Below, piece by piece: positions 46,250 through 56,067 of a stretch of DNA of 64,000 nt. Origin of the DNA: Halomonas llamarensis. GTDB lineage: Bacteria; Pseudomonadota; Gammaproteobacteria; Pseudomonadales; Halomonadaceae. Within the stretch, counting starts at the first letter, position 1. Each line of letters starts with the position of its first letter. A model generated the notes under the pieces. The model had not been told where the DNA came from, ran no database searches, and was given only the letters and a program-made list of their open reading frames with translations. The stretch is from assembly GCF_023555005.1 (NCBI RefSeq), contig NZ_JAMJPJ010000005.1:62001-126000 (forward strand). The letters are read 5' to 3'. The position numbers and the translations under genes were made by a program.

Positions 46250-47467
46250 CTAGTTCACGTAACGGGTTTGCCACGCCTCGGCCAGGGCATCGACCCAGCT
46301 GGGGTGGGGCTGGCCGAGCACCTTGCCAAGCTCGCTGGGCGGCAGTGTGGCGATGCCTAGATCAATATCATCGAACAAGGCGCGCTCTTCTGCGGAGAGC
46401 TGCTCCATGGAAAGAACGGTGTTACTGCCCCATACCTCAGGGTCCTGTTTTTCCGCCTGAGCCTCGGGGGACATCAGGTAGTTGGCCACCACCATGGCGC
46501 CCGCCTTGTGTTCGGCGTTGTAAGGAATTGCCATAAAACTGATATTGCCGATCATGCCGCTATCGTGAACGTAGCTGCGAACCGTGTCGGGAAGCTCATA
46601 GTTGGCGATAGCGCCAGACGCTTCCGTGGTGCTGAACGACAGTGCAATGCTGATTTCGCTATCGCCCATCAAGCTGCGCAGATCGGCACTGTTAGAGGGG
46701 AAAGCCCTGCCAGAGCGCCATAGATGGGGGTGCAGTTCATCCAGGTACGCCCAAAGCGGCGCGGTGGCTTCGTCAAACTCGTCTTCCTGCATCGGCGCGT
46801 AGAACACCTCGGTGTTATCGCTCAGCTCTAATAGCGCCTGGGTAATAAACGCATTGCCCAGGAAGTTGGGCACCTGTGGGTAGGTAAATTCGCCGGGGTT
46901 CTGCGCCGCCCAATCTAGCAGTTCCGGCATGTTGTCGGGGGGCTCTTCTACCAGCGCCGTATCGTAGTAAAACACCACCTGGGAGCTGCTCCAGGGCGAC
47001 TCGAGCCCCTCGACCGGGATCGTCCAGTCGTAACGCACGGCGGGAGTGTTGTCCGGGTCGGTAAGCGGGTAGTTGGGCAGTGACTCTGCCCAGGGCCCAA
47101 ACAGCAGATCGTTGTCTTTCATGGCGGCAAAGTTCTCGCCGTTAATCCAGATCATATCCACGCTGCCCGCGTCATCGTTACCCGCCTGCTTTTCGGCCAG
47201 CACGCGCGACACCGCTTCAGAGGTATCGCCGAGCTTGACGTGAACCAGTTCGATGCCATAACGCTCGTCCACCTGCTGTGCCACCCACTCAATATAAGCA
47301 TTGGTGCGGGCTTCGCCGCCCCAGGCGTTCCAGTAAACGGTTTGGCCTTCGGCTTGTGCCAAGACGCTCTGCCAGTCGCTGGGGTCTGGGGCTGCCACGG
47401 CGGGAAGCGCCAGTGCCAGCAGGGGCGCTATCGACGCTAAGCGGCGGGTGTGACAGGGTTTCAGCAT
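46250..47467 (-). CDS. ynjB: ABC transporter substrate-binding protein (YnjB-like)
   Basis: 405 residues. Signal peptide about 25 residues (ALPAVAA before PDPSDW). The mature start WQSVLAQAEGQTVYWNAWGGE is typical of YnjB-class periplasmic binding proteins, and YLMSPEAQAEKQDPEVWG near 330 is the usual C-lobe element. Substrate unknown; neither iron- nor thiamine-binding residues can be assigned. First gene of the tightly packed importer set, 61 bp after the kinase-like gene. Confidence 0.8.
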   Translation of the reverse strand: MLKPCHTRRLASIAPLLALALPAVAAPDPSDWQSVLAQAEGQTVYWNAWGGEARTNAYIEWVAQQVDERYGIELVHVKLGDTSEAVSRVLAEKQAGNDDAGSVDMIWINGENFAAMKDNDLLFGPWAESLPNYPLTDPDNTPAVRYDWTIPVEGLESPWSSSQVVFYYDTALVEEPPDNMPELLDWAAQNPGEFTYPQVPNFLGNAFITQALLELSDNTEVFYAPMQEDEFDEATAPLWAYLDELHPHLWRSGRAFPSNSADLRSLMGDSEISIALSFSTTEASGAIANYELPDTVRSYVHDSGMIGNISFMAIPYNAEHKAGAMVVANYLMSPEAQAEKQDPEVWGSNTVLSMEQLSAEERALFDDIDLGIATLPPSELGKVLGQPHPSWVDALAEAWQTRYVN

Positions 47468-47528
47468 GGGATACCTCTTTTAGGATAAGCAAGGTCAGGG
47501 TGAGCAGGCGCTAACCGATTCGCGTGAA

Positions 47529-48563
47529 TTAAAGTGTCACGCGTAGGCGCTGCAGTTCGTTTTGCACGTGATCGATAATGGGCGCCGATAGATAGTGCTC
47601 AACGCGGTCGCGCACGTGATCAATCAAGGCAGGGTCGGTGAGTTCCGCTGACCAGTCTTCGCCGCGCTGCTGGGCGTCCTTGGCCCGCAGGTGCTGGGCA
47701 CGCCATTTAGCGCACCAGGTTAGCGACCACAACCAGGTCGCGCGACGGCAGGCCACCAGTGTTTCGGCGCTGGGTGATGGGGTCATGGCGGCTTGCCAGC
47801 GTCGGTAAAACCCGATGACCTCCTCCAATGTCAGCACCGCCTGGCTATTAAGGTCCCAGGTGGTAGAGGTGTAGAGGCTGGTATGGGCCAGGTCAATGCC
47901 TGGTAGACCGTAGCGACACTTCTCCAGATCGACCAGCACCGCGCGCCCCTGAGCCTCTATCAGGAAGTTGCCAGGGTGGGTATCAAAACTGATCAGGCAG
48001 CGCTCGGCGTCGGGCAGCTCCACCGGCAGGGCGGCCAGTTCATCGCGAATGCGGGAAATGACGGTGGCGCTTAAATCTGCCTGGTCCAGCCACTCTGCCT
48101 GACGGCCAACTTCCTCGCGCATGGCGCGCCATGGATCATTGGGGGCAAGCAGAGGAGCAGGTTGGTCTGGCAGCGGCAGCTGATGCAAGCTGGCTAATGT
48201 CTCGGCGATATACGGTAGATCTTCTGGTAGCTGAGCCAAGCGCCCCTTGATGGCATCCACCAACAGCCCGCCACGCGGCAGGGCACTGCTTACCTCAAGA
48301 AGGCCATGTAAACGCGGCACGTGGCCGCCCTGGCTGGCACGCTCGTAGCAGGCGGCTTCATAGGCGAGGTTGTCGGCTGGTGCTAGGTTCATCTGGCTTT
48401 GCTTGGGTAGCCGCGCCACCCAGTCGCCACCGTCACGGTGTATCCACACGTGGTCGTGGGCAAGCCCGGTATCCGCCATCGGTGATAGCGATTGATAGCT
48501 AATGTTGGCCTGTTGCAGCACTGTTTCCAGGGACTGCAGACGTGCCTCTAATGGTGTCGGCAT
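47529..48563 (-). CDS. APH/choline-kinase-type phosphotransferase
   Basis: 344 residues from ATG 48563 (MPTPLEARLQSLE); the frame is open 20 codons further to a TTG. Kinase-like fold: WVARLPKQ (nucleotide Lys) near 65, LISFDTHPGNFLIE (catalytic loop; usual HGDLHxGN changed to FDTHPGN) near 205 and VLVDLEKCRYGLPGIDLAH (metal-binding D-x-E) near 220-238. Such proteins phosphorylate small alcohols: choline, thiamine, aminoglycosides, sugars. The neighbouring importer suggests it acts on an imported compound. Catalytic Asp is present (FDTHP). Confidence 0.7.
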   Translation of the reverse strand: MPTPLEARLQSLETVLQQANISYQSLSPMADTGLAHDHVWIHRDGGDWVARLPKQSQMNLAPADNLAYEAACYERASQGGHVPRLHGLLEVSSALPRGGLLVDAIKGRLAQLPEDLPYIAETLASLHQLPLPDQPAPLLAPNDPWRAMREEVGRQAEWLDQADLSATVISRIRDELAALPVELPDAERCLISFDTHPGNFLIEAQGRAVLVDLEKCRYGLPGIDLAHTSLYTSTTWDLNSQAVLTLEEVIGFYRRWQAAMTPSPSAETLVACRRATWLWSLTWCAKWRAQHLRAKDAQQRGEDWSAELTDPALIDHVRDRVEHYLSAPIIDHVQNELQRLRVTL

Positions 48564-48704
48564 GGCGTCATCCGTGTTGAACAAGTCTTTGTTGCCACGA
48601 CTAAGTGGCTGTTCTAACGCCAACCTTACACGGTTTATGGTTAAAAATGATGCAGGCGTGGCGGAAGGGTGCCGTCAAGCAGCCTAGGTGTCATATCAAA
48701 AGCC

Positions 48705-49781
48705 CTAATTTTGCATGGGGATGTCATCTTTCCAGCGGAACCCTACACCACCGGCTTTCCAGACGCCGTCGCGATTGAAGGGGTGCGGGCCGGATAAATT
48801 GATGTACTGCGGCAGTTCAAAGTGGGGCGCCAGGTTCTGCGGGGACTTGATCGTCACGCGATCCATGATCCTAAGGCCTTGTTCTTCTACCGACATATGC
48901 GCTTCAGGCGCTGCCCGATGAGCCAGCGCCCAGTTATCAATGTAGAGCAAGTCGCCCGTGTCATAGTGATAACGTATGCCGTAGTTCTTTTCGAACGACG
49001 CATTCAACAGGTCGTTGTAGTCGTTGAAAAGCTGCTTCATTTCGTCTTCGTTGAGCAAGCGAAGCTGCTTGGTGGAAGCGGGTGTTTGCTGCAGTTCGTC
49101 GATGGAGACACCTTCCTCTGGTAGCCGCTCCAGCACTGCGCCGGTTATTCCCAGATGCAGCCATACGCTCTTGCGCCCCGAAATAGGGTGCGTGTGGACG
49201 ACGGGGTGACTCACCCCTGACGCTGAGTTGACAGACACCAGTCGCTCCCAGAAGGCCTGCTTTTCCTCGGGCAGAACATCAAAGGCGGCCCCTTGGTGGG
49301 CAAAGTGAGTGCCGCCGCCTTGCTCAGGGGCACGCGCCATATAGTAGGCGGAGTGGGAGAACGTGGCGGCCTCAAAACTGCCATCGTTATGCCATTGCGG
49401 GCCCACGCCCAGGATACCGTAGCGGTTGTCATTGGAGCAGCGAAAGATATCCCGGTTCATGTCAGGCGTTGCCGGGTGGACGCCATGAGTGGAATGGATT
49501 TCACCCGCGCCCCACCATTTGCTTGCGTTGACCAGCTCATCGGCTGAGAGATCCGCCTGGTGCTTGAAGACGATGAAGCCCCGGTTCGCCATTTCCACCT
49601 CCAGCGCCTCAATAACAGGCTCGGGGAGTCGGTGACGAACATCAGCGCCGTATATCTCAACGCCAAGCGGTTCCAGCTGTTTGACCGTCAGGCCTGCTTT
49701 TTCAAACAGCGCCACACGGCCAGGGTCGAGCGGCGGTATGGTGGGTGGCGTGTTGCTAAATTTTTCGGAGGGTGTCCGCAT
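48705..49781 (-). CDS. TauD/TfdA-family Fe(II)/2-oxoglutarate dioxygenase
   Basis: 358 residues from ATG 49781 (MRTPSEKFSNTPPTIPP). Jelly-roll dioxygenase with the HxD pair in WHNDGSF near 180, distal His in YIDNWALAHRAAP near 305 and 2-oxoglutarate Arg in LRIMDRVTI near 325. The substrate (sulfonate, herbicide-like acid, other) is not evident. The frame is open to 50003, but that 74-codon extension includes a Cys-rich stretch and an inverted repeat and looks like upstream DNA. 140 bp after it the kinase-like gene starts. Confidence 0.82.
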   Translation of the reverse strand: MRTPSEKFSNTPPTIPPLDPGRVALFEKAGLTVKQLEPLGVEIYGADVRHRLPEPVIEALEVEMANRGFIVFKHQADLSADELVNASKWWGAGEIHSTHGVHPATPDMNRDIFRCSNDNRYGILGVGPQWHNDGSFEAATFSHSAYYMARAPEQGGGTHFAHQGAAFDVLPEEKQAFWERLVSVNSASGVSHPVVHTHPISGRKSVWLHLGITGAVLERLPEEGVSIDELQQTPASTKQLRLLNEDEMKQLFNDYNDLLNASFEKNYGIRYHYDTGDLLYIDNWALAHRAAPEAHMSVEEQGLRIMDRVTIKSPQNLAPHFELPQYINLSGPHPFNRDGVWKAGGVGFRWKDDIPMQN

Positions 49782-49938
49782 AGTTGAAGCGACCTTAATG
49801 GGTGAATGTCGGACAGCTTCACTCAGCGAATGTCCGTGACAGGGTCCTGAGCGGCAGGAACAAACGGTCCTAATACATTGGTCAGGTGATGCTAGATTTT
49901 GTTCAAGATCCAATGAGTTCTCAGGCGGTAGGGTCAAA

Positions 49939-49985
49939 CCATAACGCCTGAACCTTTCCAGTACCGTTATGGTTTCAGGCGTTAT
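49939..49985. repeat. Nested inverted repeats upstream of the dioxygenase gene
   Basis: ATAACGCCTGAA (49941-49952) pairs with TTCAGGCGTTAT (49974-49985); within it CCATAACG (49939-49946) also pairs with CGTTATGG (49965-49972). A direct repeat GAATGTC (49804, 49828) lies nearer the gene. This looks like an operator or a leader hairpin. Confidence 0.6.
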
Positions 49986-50015
49986 AGTCCGCATTATTTC
50001 CATCGTATCTCGCCC

Positions 50016-51119
50016 TCATTCCTGTGGCGTCAGGGCCTCATGAAACAGAGCTTCGACGCGCGCCTGGGTCCGCGCATACCAGGCCTCGTCCTTGGTCACT
50101 GCACCCTGGGCATTGATGGGGTGGGTGGGAATATGCAGGCGCATGTCCAGGCCCGTATCGCGGTGGGTAGTGACCTGCATCGAAGCAGAACGGCGCGCGG
50201 GGCCATAGGGAATATGCCGGGCCAGCGCCACTTGGTGCTCGCTGGTGGTGGCGAAACGGATGAACGCTCGGGCCGCCTCGGGGTTCGGGGCGCCGCGGGG
50301 GATCACCCAGGTCTCGTGTTCCTGGAGCTGGCCGTCCCAGAGGATCTCGATGGGCAGGTCACACTCGACCATGGCCGCGAAGAAGCGACCGTTGTAGCCG
50401 GACGCCATGACCACCTCGCCCTCCTCGAGCAGGCGCACCGGGGTGTCGCCGGCCTCCCACCAGTGGATATCGGCGATGCTTTGCAGCCGGGCGAAGGCCA
50501 AATCCAGGCCGCGGCGGGTACTGAGCAGACGGTAGAGTTCTTCCCGGGGTACCTGGTAGGAGAGCAGCGCCCACTCCAGATTAGCCGCCGGGGTGCGCTG
50601 CAAGGCCCGGGGGCCGGGGAAACGCTGTTGATCGAAGAGGTCGGCGATACGCGTAGGGCGCTCCCCGGGAAAGGCATCACGGCGATAGGCCACGACGGTG
50701 GCAAAGATCGAATGGCTGATAAAACAGCGCCCCAGGGCGCCAGCAAAGAAATCCTGAGATGCCGGCGTGCCGTCCGGCGCGGGGGCGGTCAGGTCGGGGG
50801 GCAGCGGCTCCAGCAGCCCCTCCTCGCAGGCCGCCATGGCCTCACTGCGGGTCATATCGATGACGTCCCAGCGGACGTCGTTCTGCGCCACGGCCTGGCG
50901 CAGCTTCGTCAGGCCGCCGTTATAGCTGTCCACTGCCACCGGTAGGTCGTGGGCGTCGGTGAAAGGGGTGAAGAGTGCGCGGCGCTGGGCTTGCTCGTAG
51001 GCACCACCCCAGCTCAGTACCGTCAGCGAATTGACAGCGTCGGGCACTTCCGCCCAGATGGGGGTTGCCAGGGCAAGCAGCCCGGCCAGAAGTCCCGGGA
51101 TCCATCGTCTAGCCAGCAC
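50016..51119 (-). CDS. Orphan ABC-type polyamine-like substrate-binding protein
   Basis: 367 residues, GTG start. Signal peptide about 23 residues (LATPIWA before EVPDAV). Mature start LTVLSWGGAYEQAQRRALFTP is typical of PotD/PotF-type (family 1/8) binding proteins, with WDVIDMTRSEAMAACEEGLLEPL near 85 and VASGYNGRFF-like segments near 240. No permease or ATPase is adjacent, so it would have to serve a distant transporter or act as a sensor. The DNA is visibly richer in G+C than its neighbours. Overlaps the CLC gene by 11 bp. Confidence 0.75.
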   Translation of the reverse strand: MLARRWIPGLLAGLLALATPIWAEVPDAVNSLTVLSWGGAYEQAQRRALFTPFTDAHDLPVAVDSYNGGLTKLRQAVAQNDVRWDVIDMTRSEAMAACEEGLLEPLPPDLTAPAPDGTPASQDFFAGALGRCFISHSIFATVVAYRRDAFPGERPTRIADLFDQQRFPGPRALQRTPAANLEWALLSYQVPREELYRLLSTRRGLDLAFARLQSIADIHWWEAGDTPVRLLEEGEVVMASGYNGRFFAAMVECDLPIEILWDGQLQEHETWVIPRGAPNPEAARAFIRFATTSEHQVALARHIPYGPARRSASMQVTTHRDTGLDMRLHIPTHPINAQGAVTKDEAWYARTQARVEALFHEALTPQE

Positions 51120-52860
51120 CGTGTTCCTCCCGTCTTAGAGCGTCGCTGTGATACAAGAAGGCGCGCGCAATGCTCGACTCATAGGTCACCCCCAGGAAAC
51201 GCCGTTCGTTATCCACGACGGCGATGGCCTCGCCGGTGACCTTCTCTAACTGGTGCATTGCTTCCCAAAGTGATGAGTGCGGATCCAGCACGGGGCGAGG
51301 CGTCTCGGGACAGTCGGCCAGGGTTGTCGCCTGGCTGTTTTCGCGGAGGGTCTCCAGGCTCGCCAGGGTTACGCAGCCTTGGTAGCGCCCTCGGTCGTCC
51401 ACCAGGTAAGCTTCTCCATGGCCCGCTTTGCTCAGGAACGAGATAGCCTTGGTCAGTGGGGTCGCGGGGTGCAGGGTGACGGCATCGTGGCTGATCAACT
51501 CGGTCAACCGCGTCTCCTGGAGCACGGCGCGACTTCGGCCAGCGGAGAGATCCAGGCCACGGCGGGCCAATTGAATATCGAACAGCGAGCGGCCAAACAA
51601 CTGGGCGGCCAGCGGATTGGCGAGCGTCACGCTGGCCAGGGCGGCGGTGGTCAAGGCATAGCTGCCGGTGAGTTCGAAGACGATCAGCAGGGTGGTGAGA
51701 GGTGCGCCGAGTACCGGCGCGGTGACCGCGACCATGCCACACACGGCATAGAAGATGAACGTCTCCTGGCCGCCGCCCAGCTCGGCGACCAGGGTGCCCA
51801 CCAGGGCGCCGAAAAGAGTGCCGATCACCAGCGCTGGGCTGAAGACGCCACCGGCGAAGCCCAGCCCCAGGCACAAAGCCGTCGCGGCCAGCTTGAGCAG
51901 CAGTACCATCAGCAGCTCGCCGCCGCCGTAGGCGCCGGGCAAGGTGGCGAAGCGCAGAGTTTCCTGGCCCATACCCAAGATATCGGGTACCCAAAGGGCG
52001 GTGAGGCCGAGCAAAGCCCCGGCTAGCGCGGGATGCAGGCTGACGGGCAGCGGTAGCCGCTTGGCTAGCTGCCCCACGGCAAGAACGGCATGCATATAGG
52101 CACCCGCCACCAAGGCACCCAGGCCACCCAGAACCAGGAAAAGGGCGAATTCCCAGGGTTGGGGCACGCCCGGCTCAGTGATATGGAACAGCGCCCCTTG
52201 ATCCAACAACTGGGTGGCCAGCACATAGCCAACGATGGCGGCGGCCGCCACTGGCGCGAAGGCGCGCAGGGCATAGTGGCGCAGCACGACTTCGTGGGCG
52301 AAGACAATGCCTGCCAGTGGCGCATTGAAGGCTGCCGCAATGGCAGCGGCCACTCCGCAAGCGATGGTAATATTGTCTTCTGAGCGCCCCAGGTGCAGCA
52401 AGCGAGTGATCAGCGAACCGAGCGTCGCGCCAAGATGTACCAGCGGGCCGTACTGACCCACCGAAGCGCCGGCGCCCAACGATACCAAACTGCTTAACCC
52501 CGAGAGCGCACCCGCTTTGGCAGGTAGGCGACCCCGGCGGGTCTGGACAGCCGCGATGGCGTCGGCAGGGGTATGGGGGCGTCCCCCAGGAAGACCACGG
52601 TGCAGTTGGCCAACCAGCAGCCCCCCAAGGGTTGGTACCAGCAGGGTGGCGAGGATCACCAGGGTGGTGTTGGCCGCCATCATCTGGCCTCGGGGGGAGA
52701 TCAGCAGCAGGTCGTTGAGCCCTACCACCGCATTGACGAAACCAACGGCGACCAGCGCCGCCACGCCCCCAACGATACTGCCCAATAGTACCAGGCCAAG
52801 AAAACGCAACACCTCCAGGGGGTGTCGGGCCGAAACGCTGTCTGTGCTGGGTGAGTCCAT
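51109..52860 (-). CDS. CLC-family chloride channel protein with C-terminal CBS pair
   Basis: 583 residues: CLC membrane domain (about 15-425) and two CBS repeats (about 445-575). Landmarks are SLGAGASVGQYGPLVHLGA near 130, where the usual GREGP motif is GQYGP, so the external gating glutamate is absent; AAFNAPLAGIVFAHEVV near 175, where the inner EE pair reads EV; GGVFSPALVIG near 340; and GAPLTTLLIVFELTGSYA near 385. Loss of both glutamates suggests a passive anion channel rather than an H+ antiporter (inference from E. coli ClC). G+C-rich like the preceding gene. Confidence 0.85.
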   Translation of the reverse strand: MDSPSTDSVSARHPLEVLRFLGLVLLGSIVGGVAALVAVGFVNAVVGLNDLLLISPRGQMMAANTTLVILATLLVPTLGGLLVGQLHRGLPGGRPHTPADAIAAVQTRRGRLPAKAGALSGLSSLVSLGAGASVGQYGPLVHLGATLGSLITRLLHLGRSEDNITIACGVAAAIAAAFNAPLAGIVFAHEVVLRHYALRAFAPVAAAAIVGYVLATQLLDQGALFHITEPGVPQPWEFALFLVLGGLGALVAGAYMHAVLAVGQLAKRLPLPVSLHPALAGALLGLTALWVPDILGMGQETLRFATLPGAYGGGELLMVLLLKLAATALCLGLGFAGGVFSPALVIGTLFGALVGTLVAELGGGQETFIFYAVCGMVAVTAPVLGAPLTTLLIVFELTGSYALTTAALASVTLANPLAAQLFGRSLFDIQLARRGLDLSAGRSRAVLQETRLTELISHDAVTLHPATPLTKAISFLSKAGHGEAYLVDDRGRYQGCVTLASLETLRENSQATTLADCPETPRPVLDPHSSLWEAMHQLEKVTGEAIAVVDNERRFLGVTYESSIARAFLYHSDALRREEHGAG

Positions 52861-52941
52861 GTCCCAGTTATAGGCGTTATCGGACCGGCGGGCAAGGTAG
52901 CGCGAGCGCCATGCAGTTAGAGCTGCCTGGCGCCGGGTAGC

Positions 52942-55900
52942 TTACAACGTTGAGATTTTAGCTCGTTGCTCTTCCAGCAGCTTTTTGGCGGCCTGGAAGT
53001 CAGCGAGTTTGCCGCGTTCTTTTTCTACCACGGCTTCTGGGGCTTTGGCGATAAAACCTTCGTTGCCGAGCTTCTTCTCGATGCCGCTGATCAGCTTGTT
53101 CTGCTTTTCGATCTCTTTATTCAGGCGTGCAAGCTCGGTGTCCTTGTCGATTAAATCCGCCATGGGGACCAGCACTTCCATATCGCCGACCAACTGCGTG
53201 GCAGAGAGCGGGGCGTCGTCTGGGTTTTCAAGCCAGGTTATGCTTTCAAGCTTCGCTAACTTGGCGAGGAACAAGCGGTTTTTCTCCAGCCGCTCGGCGT
53301 CCTCTGGTTGGCCTTTGGTCAGCAGCACGTCAAGCGGCTTGCCGGGGGCGATATTCATCTCGGCGCGGATGTTACGCACCGCAATAATCACGCCTTTGAG
53401 CCATTCGATATCGCGCGTGGCCTGCTCGTCGAGCTTGTGATCAACGGCCTCGGGCCACGGCTGCACCATGATCGAGTCGTTGTCACCGCCGTGGGTGCCA
53501 GCAAGCGGCGCGATACGCTGCCAAATCTCTTCAGAGATAAACGGCATCATCGGGTGGGCGAGGCGCAGAATCGCTTCCAACACGCGCACCAGCGTACGGC
53601 GCGTTCCCCGTTTGCGTTTCGCAAGCTCCGCCGCTCCCGACGTCCTGTCTCCCGCGGCATTAGTACTTTCCTGTACGTCATCCTCCCACAGTACTGGCTT
53701 GGAAAGCTCCAGGTACCAGTCGCAGTATTCGTTCCATATAAACTCATACAGCGCCTGGGAGGCGTGGTCGAAGCGGTACTCTTCCATCGCCTTGGTGACC
53801 TGGGCTTCGGTTTTCTGCAGCTGGGAGATAATCCAGCGGTCGGCCAATGAAAGTTCGACCTCGCTGCCCTGACCTTGGGAAGAGATGCCGCAATCTTCGC
53901 CTTCAGCATTCATCAGCACGTAGCGTGAGGCGTTCCACAGCTTGTTGCAGAAGTTGCGGTAGCCATCCAGGCGGCTCATGTCGAATTTGATATCGCGCCC
54001 GGTGGTCGCTTGGGAGAGAAACGTGAAGCGCAGCGCGTCGGTGCCGTGGGGCTCGATGCCGTCTTTAAATTCGTCCTTGGTCGCCTTGGCAATCGCTTTG
54101 GCTTGTTTCGGCTGCATCATGTTGCCGGTGCGCTTTTCGACTAGGGTATCGAGTTCGATGCCGTCTATCAGATCGATGGGGTCGAGCACGTTGCCTTTGG
54201 ACTTGGACATTTTCTGCCCCTGGCCGTCGCGCACTAGGCCGTGAACGTAAACCTGCTTGAACGGTACCTCGCCGGTAAACTTGAGCGTCATCATGATCAT
54301 CCGGGCGACCCAGAAGAAGATGATGTCAAAGCCGGTGACCAATACGCTTGACGGATGGAAGGTCTCAAGCTCAGGGGTCTGTTCCGGCCAGCCCAGCGTG
54401 CCGAAGGTCCACAGCCCCGAGCTAAACCAGGTGTCGAGCACGTCTTCGTCTTGGGTTAGCGCAACGTCAGCTGCCAAGCCGTTTTTCTCGCGGGCTTCTT
54501 CGGCAGTGCGGGCAACGTAGATATTGCCTTCGGCGTCGTACCAGGCGGGAATACGGTGGCCCCACCACAGCTGGCGGGAAATACACCAGTCCTGGAGGTC
54601 GCGCATCCAGGCGAAGTACATGTTTTCGTAGTTCTTGGGCACGAACTGAATGTCGCCGTTTTCCACCGCCTCAATGGCGGGCTTGGCGAGCGTCTCCACG
54701 GCCACAAACCATTGGTCGGTGAGGTAAGGCTCAATGACGACCCCGGAGCGATCCCCGAAAGGTTGCATCAGTTTTTTGTTCTCGACCAGCGGCTGCTCAT
54801 TGCCCTCGGCGTCAGTCGCCGTGACCGCTAAGTCCTCAGCTGTGACCACTTCCACGATCTGGCGACGGGCGTCAAGGCGGTCCAGCCCCCGTAGTTCGGT
54901 AGGCACAAGGTTAACCTCGTCCACGCTACCGATATCCTCTCCCCTCGCCGCTTTTGCCGCTAAGGTGGCACTCTCCTCGTAGGAGAAACCATCGCTGCGC
55001 ATGTGCGCTTTACGATCCATTAGAGTGTAAAGCGGAATGCCATTGCGCTTGGCCACTTCATAATCGTTGAAATCGTGGGCACCGGTAATTTTGACCGCAC
55101 CTGAGCCGAAATCGGGGTCGGGGTATTCGTCGGCGATGATGGGAATCAGGCGCCTATGTTCCTTCGGCCCCACCGGGATCTCGCATAGCTTGCCGATCAA
55201 CGCGGCATAGCGCTCGTCGGCAGGATTCACCGCCACGGCACCGTCGCCTAACATGGTTTCCGGGCGAGTGGTGGCGATGGAGATGTAGTCTCGATTCTCA
55301 CGGAAGGTGATATTGCCGTCGGCATCTTTTTCGATGTATTCGTAGCTTTCCCCACCCGCCAATGGGTACTTGAAGTGCCACATATGGCCATCGACTTCTT
55401 TGTTTTCTACTTCAAGGTCGGAGATGGCCGTTTCAAACTTCGGGTCCCAGTTGACCAGGCGTTTACCACGGTAGATAAGCCCTTCGTCATACAAGCGGAC
55501 AAAAACTTCCTGTACCGCTTTATAGAAGCCATCGTCCATGGTGAAGCGCTCGCGGCTCCAATCCACACTGGCGCCCATGCGGCGTAGCTGGCGAGTGATG
55601 TGGCCGCCGGATTCCTCTTTCCACTCCCACACCTTATCGATGAACGCTTCGCGGCCCAGGTCATGGCGGCTTTTGCCTTCTTCGGCGGCGATCTTGCGCT
55701 CGACCAGCATTTGCGTGGCGATACCGGCGTGGTCGGTGCCCACCTGCCAGAGCGTATTGTTGCCCTGCATCCGCTTGTAGCGCGTCAGCGTGTCCATGAT
55801 GGTGTCTTGGAACGCGTGGCCCATGTGCAGGCTACCGGTGACGTTGGGCGGTGGAATCATCATCGAGAACGGCTGCCCGTGGCCGGAAGGCGTAAAGCGG

Positions 55901-55965
55901 TTATCGGCTTCCCAGCGTTCGTACCAGCGGGTTTCGATCTGTTCGGGTTGGTAGGTCTTTTCCAT
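52942..55965 (-). CDS. valS: Valyl-tRNA synthetase
   Basis: Class Ia synthetase. ATG 55965 starts [19 protein letters not shown], aligned with E. coli ValS; a GTG four codons earlier is possible. HIGH-type motif [16 protein letters not shown] near 40-58, [12 protein letters not shown] near 590, editing domain between them and a C-terminal coiled-coil arm ([17 protein letters not shown], about 935-1005). 1007 residues, some 55 longer than E. coli; extra segments lie near 325-390 (within the connective domain) and near 765-790 (Ala/Arg-rich). Confidence 0.97.
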   Translation of the reverse strand: MEKTYQPEQIETRWYERWEADNRFTPSGHGQPFSMMIPPPNVTGSLHMGHAFQDTIMDTLTRYKRMQGNNTLWQVGTDHAGIATQMLVERKIAAEEGKSRHDLGREAFIDKVWEWKEESGGHITRQLRRMGASVDWSRERFTMDDGFYKAVQEVFVRLYDEGLIYRGKRLVNWDPKFETAISDLEVENKEVDGHMWHFKYPLAGGESYEYIEKDADGNITFRENRDYISIATTRPETMLGDGAVAVNPADERYAALIGKLCEIPVGPKEHRRLIPIIADEYPDPDFGSGAVKITGAHDFNDYEVAKRNGIPLYTLMDRKAHMRSDGFSYEESATLAAKAARGEDIGSVDEVNLVPTELRGLDRLDARRQIVEVVTAEDLAVTATDAEGNEQPLVENKKLMQPFGDRSGVVIEPYLTDQWFVAVETLAKPAIEAVENGDIQFVPKNYENMYFAWMRDLQDWCISRQLWWGHRIPAWYDAEGNIYVARTAEEAREKNGLAADVALTQDEDVLDTWFSSGLWTFGTLGWPEQTPELETFHPSSVLVTGFDIIFFWVARMIMMTLKFTGEVPFKQVYVHGLVRDGQGQKMSKSKGNVLDPIDLIDGIELDTLVEKRTGNMMQPKQAKAIAKATKDEFKDGIEPHGTDALRFTFLSQATTGRDIKFDMSRLDGYRNFCNKLWNASRYVLMNAEGEDCGISSQGQGSEVELSLADRWIISQLQKTEAQVTKAMEEYRFDHASQALYEFIWNEYCDWYLELSKPVLWEDDVQESTNAAGDRTSGAAELAKRKRGTRRTLVRVLEAILRLAHPMMPFISEEIWQRIAPLAGTHGGDNDSIMVQPWPEAVDHKLDEQATRDIEWLKGVIIAVRNIRAEMNIAPGKPLDVLLTKGQPEDAERLEKNRLFLAKLAKLESITWLENPDDAPLSATQLVGDMEVLVPMADLIDKDTELARLNKEIEKQNKLISGIEKKLGNEGFIAKAPEAVVEKERGKLADFQAAKKLLEEQRAKISTL

Positions 55966-56067
55966 GGAGTGGCTCACAGCAGAGATGCTCCGTCAGCGCG
56001 AGGCATCGAATATATTGATCAGGATTGCAAAATTGGCGCCAAGTATAGCGCGCCAAGGGGGAGGGCG

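Noticed and set aside
49782-50003. N-terminal extension of the dioxygenase with a Cys-rich stretch
   Set aside because: The conserved protein starts near the ATG at 49781, and the extension contains inverted repeats expected of a control region.
50040-52026. Plus-strand open frames opposite the orphan binding protein and the CLC gene (about 300 and 250 codons)
   Set aside because: The minus-strand frames have clear domains and signal or membrane features; the plus-strand ones are by-products of high G+C.
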